NCBI RefSeq assembly: GCF_000350085.1
Contig: NZ_CAUM01000055.1
Coordinates: 1-64,000, forward strand
Reading direction: 5' to 3'
DNA: 64,000 bases
Origin: Mesorhizobium metallidurans STM 2683
GTDB lineage: Bacteria > Pseudomonadota > Alphaproteobacteria > Rhizobiales > Rhizobiaceae
Shown here: positions 63,079 to 64,000 of the stretch, piece after piece
Numbering within the stretch: the stretch's first letter is position 1
Layout of the letters: each line of letters starts with the position of its first letter
Program-made: the position numbers and the translations under genes
The notes under the pieces: generated by a model
What the model was told of the DNA's origin: nothing
Databases searched by the model: none
The model's input: only the letters and a program-made list of their open reading frames with translations

Positions 63079-63666
63079 GACGGCGCGGCGGTGAGCGCCA
63101 TGGTGCGCGAGGCCGAGCAAGCCTTCGGCAGTCTCGACATCCTGGTCAACAATGCCGGCATCCAGCATGTCGCGCCGATCGAGGAATTTTCCGACGACAA
63201 ATGGGAAGCCATCATCCGCATCAATTTGCTTGCCGCCTTCTACGCGATCAAGGCGGCGCTGCCAGGTATGAAGGCGCGCAAATGGGGCCGCATCATCAAC
63301 ACGGCTTCAGTGCATGCGCTGGTCGCCTCGCCGTTCAAATCGGCCTATGTGTCGGCCAAGCACGGCATAACCGGCCTGACCAAAACGGTGGCCCTGGAAG
63401 CCGCGCAAGACGGCGTCACCGTCAATGCGATCGCACCCGGCTATGTCTGGACACCCTTGGTTGAAAAGCAGATACCGGACACGATGAAGGCGCGCGGCAT
63501 GACCGAAGAGCAGGTCAAGCACGATGTGCTGCTGGCGGCACAACCGACCAAGGAATTCGTCACCGTCGAAGAGCTTGCGGCGCTGGCGCTGTTCCTGTGC
63601 TTGGATTCAGCCAAGCAGATCACCGGAACGACCTTGCCGATGGACGGAGGCTGGACCGCGCAATAA
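63079..63666 (+). pseudogene. bdhA: 5'-truncated 3-hydroxybutyrate dehydrogenase (bdhA) remnant
   Basis: The sequence from AAVSAMVREAEQAFGSLDIL to the stop reads as the C-terminal 190 or so residues of a short-chain dehydrogenase close to BdhA. NNAGIQHVAPIEEF, the catalytic SAYVSAKHG (Tyr/Lys), APGYVWTPLVEKQIPDT and the terminal MDGGWTAQ are all present. The N-terminal Rossmann glycine motif (about 65-70 residues) is absent. In its place the frame runs through sequence derived from the patatin-like remnant on the other strand. The open frame upstream to 62803 is therefore accidental. It cannot bind NAD normally. Confidence 0.8.
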
Positions 63667-63785
63667 GCACCGACGTCAGTTCCGCCATCATTGTCAGGGC
63701 CGGATTTCCAACGTATTGGCCACCCCTGCCGGGCCGGTTGCGGAACAACCGGCCCGAGGCGCAGTGATACGCCAATGGGTGAAGC

Positions 63786-64000
63786 ATGAGCGAAATCAGG
63801 GTGGAGCGTCTCAGCAAGCGGTTCAACGAAACCGCCGCGCTGGACGCCGTTTCGCTTGACTTTGCGGCGGGCTCCTTCACGGCACTGCTCGGCCCGTCCG
63901 GGTGCGGCAAGACCACGATGCTGAGGCTGATCGCCGGCTTCGAGGCGCCAAGCGAGGGCAGCGTCTTCTTCGGTGGGGAATTGATGGCCGATCCGCAGCG
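63786..64000 (+). CDS. ABC transporter ATP-binding protein, cut by the window end
   Basis: Only the first 71 or so residues are in the window: MSEIRVERLSKRFNETAALD, then Walker A in [20 protein letters not shown]. The style matches the sugar/polyamine/iron class of importer ATPases (PotA/UgpC/FbpC). The substrate cannot be assigned. The frame is open to the last base. Confidence 0.88.
   Translation, partial: MSEIRVERLSKRFNETAALDAVSLDFAAGSFTALLGPSGCGKTTMLRLIAGFEAPSEGSVFFGGELMADPQ

Noticed and set aside
62803..63084. N-terminal part of the 287-residue frame ending in BdhA-like sequence
   Set aside because: It has no Rossmann motif and its bases encode patatin-like fragments on the opposite strand, so it is an accidental extension of a remnant.

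Overview
The window reads as chromosomal DNA of an alphaproteobacterium of the order Hyphomicrobiales, most likely Mesorhizobium or a close relative. Support comes from the PhyR/NepR/EcfG general stress locus, three HWE-type histidine kinases, a PstA with the long alphaproteobacterial N-terminal extension, rhizobial intergenic palindromes (GAGCATGAT...ATCATGCTC type), and high-GC genes with many PYROXD2-like and GcvT-like enzymes. I found no tRNA, rRNA, CRISPR array or insertion sequence.

Layout. 0-4 kb: a large multi-PAS hybrid histidine kinase. 4.4-11 kb: a complete pstSCAB-phoU-phoB phosphate operon behind a good Pho box. 11-16 kb: a ROK repressor divergent from a xylose-type ABC importer (xylFHG), with two matching palindromic operators 84 bp apart. 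16-19 kb: a CHASE-domain HWE kinase and small envelope proteins. 19.2-29.2 kb: a general stress response island (phyR divergent from nepR-ecfG, two more HWE kinases, a lone receiver, a broken Crp/Fnr gene, DUF1328 and DUF883 proteins, a lipid kinase and a triple PRC-barrel protein). Nine exact GGAAC-N16-CGTT promoters lie in this island, each correctly oriented upstream of a gene. 29.3-34.2 kb: a sulfatase/phosphonate monoester hydrolase, an MhqO/MhqD-like pair, an acetyltransferase and an M19 dipeptidase.

34.2-50.2 kb: a large cluster that I interpret as uptake and stepwise breakdown of a methylated or quaternary amine, possibly polyamine-like. It has a Rieske oxygenase, two PYROXD2-like flavoproteins, a GcvT-like protein, a monoamine-oxidase-like enzyme, a class III aminotransferase, a methyltransferase, a PotABC-type transporter with two tandem binding proteins, and a BetI-like TetR regulator. 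Three copies of a 16-bp TTGAAT-N4-ATTCAA element sit in exactly the three intergenic regions that would control all of these genes. This is the best candidate for an undescribed system.

50.6-54.9 kb: a small exported protein, then a sensor kinase/response regulator pair and a divergent OmpR-type regulator with a degenerate receiver. 55-56.3 kb: an L,D-transpeptidase gene with a frameshift. 56.5-61.6 kb: an RND efflux pump divergent from its TetR regulator, with a palindromic operator. 61.6-63.7 kb: an unrecognised protein followed by fused remnants of a patatin-like gene and bdhA in opposite orientations. The window ends inside an ABC transporter ATPase.

Starts were reassigned from ribosome-binding sites and family length where the longest frame was unlikely. 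All family assignments come from reading motifs; no database search was run.
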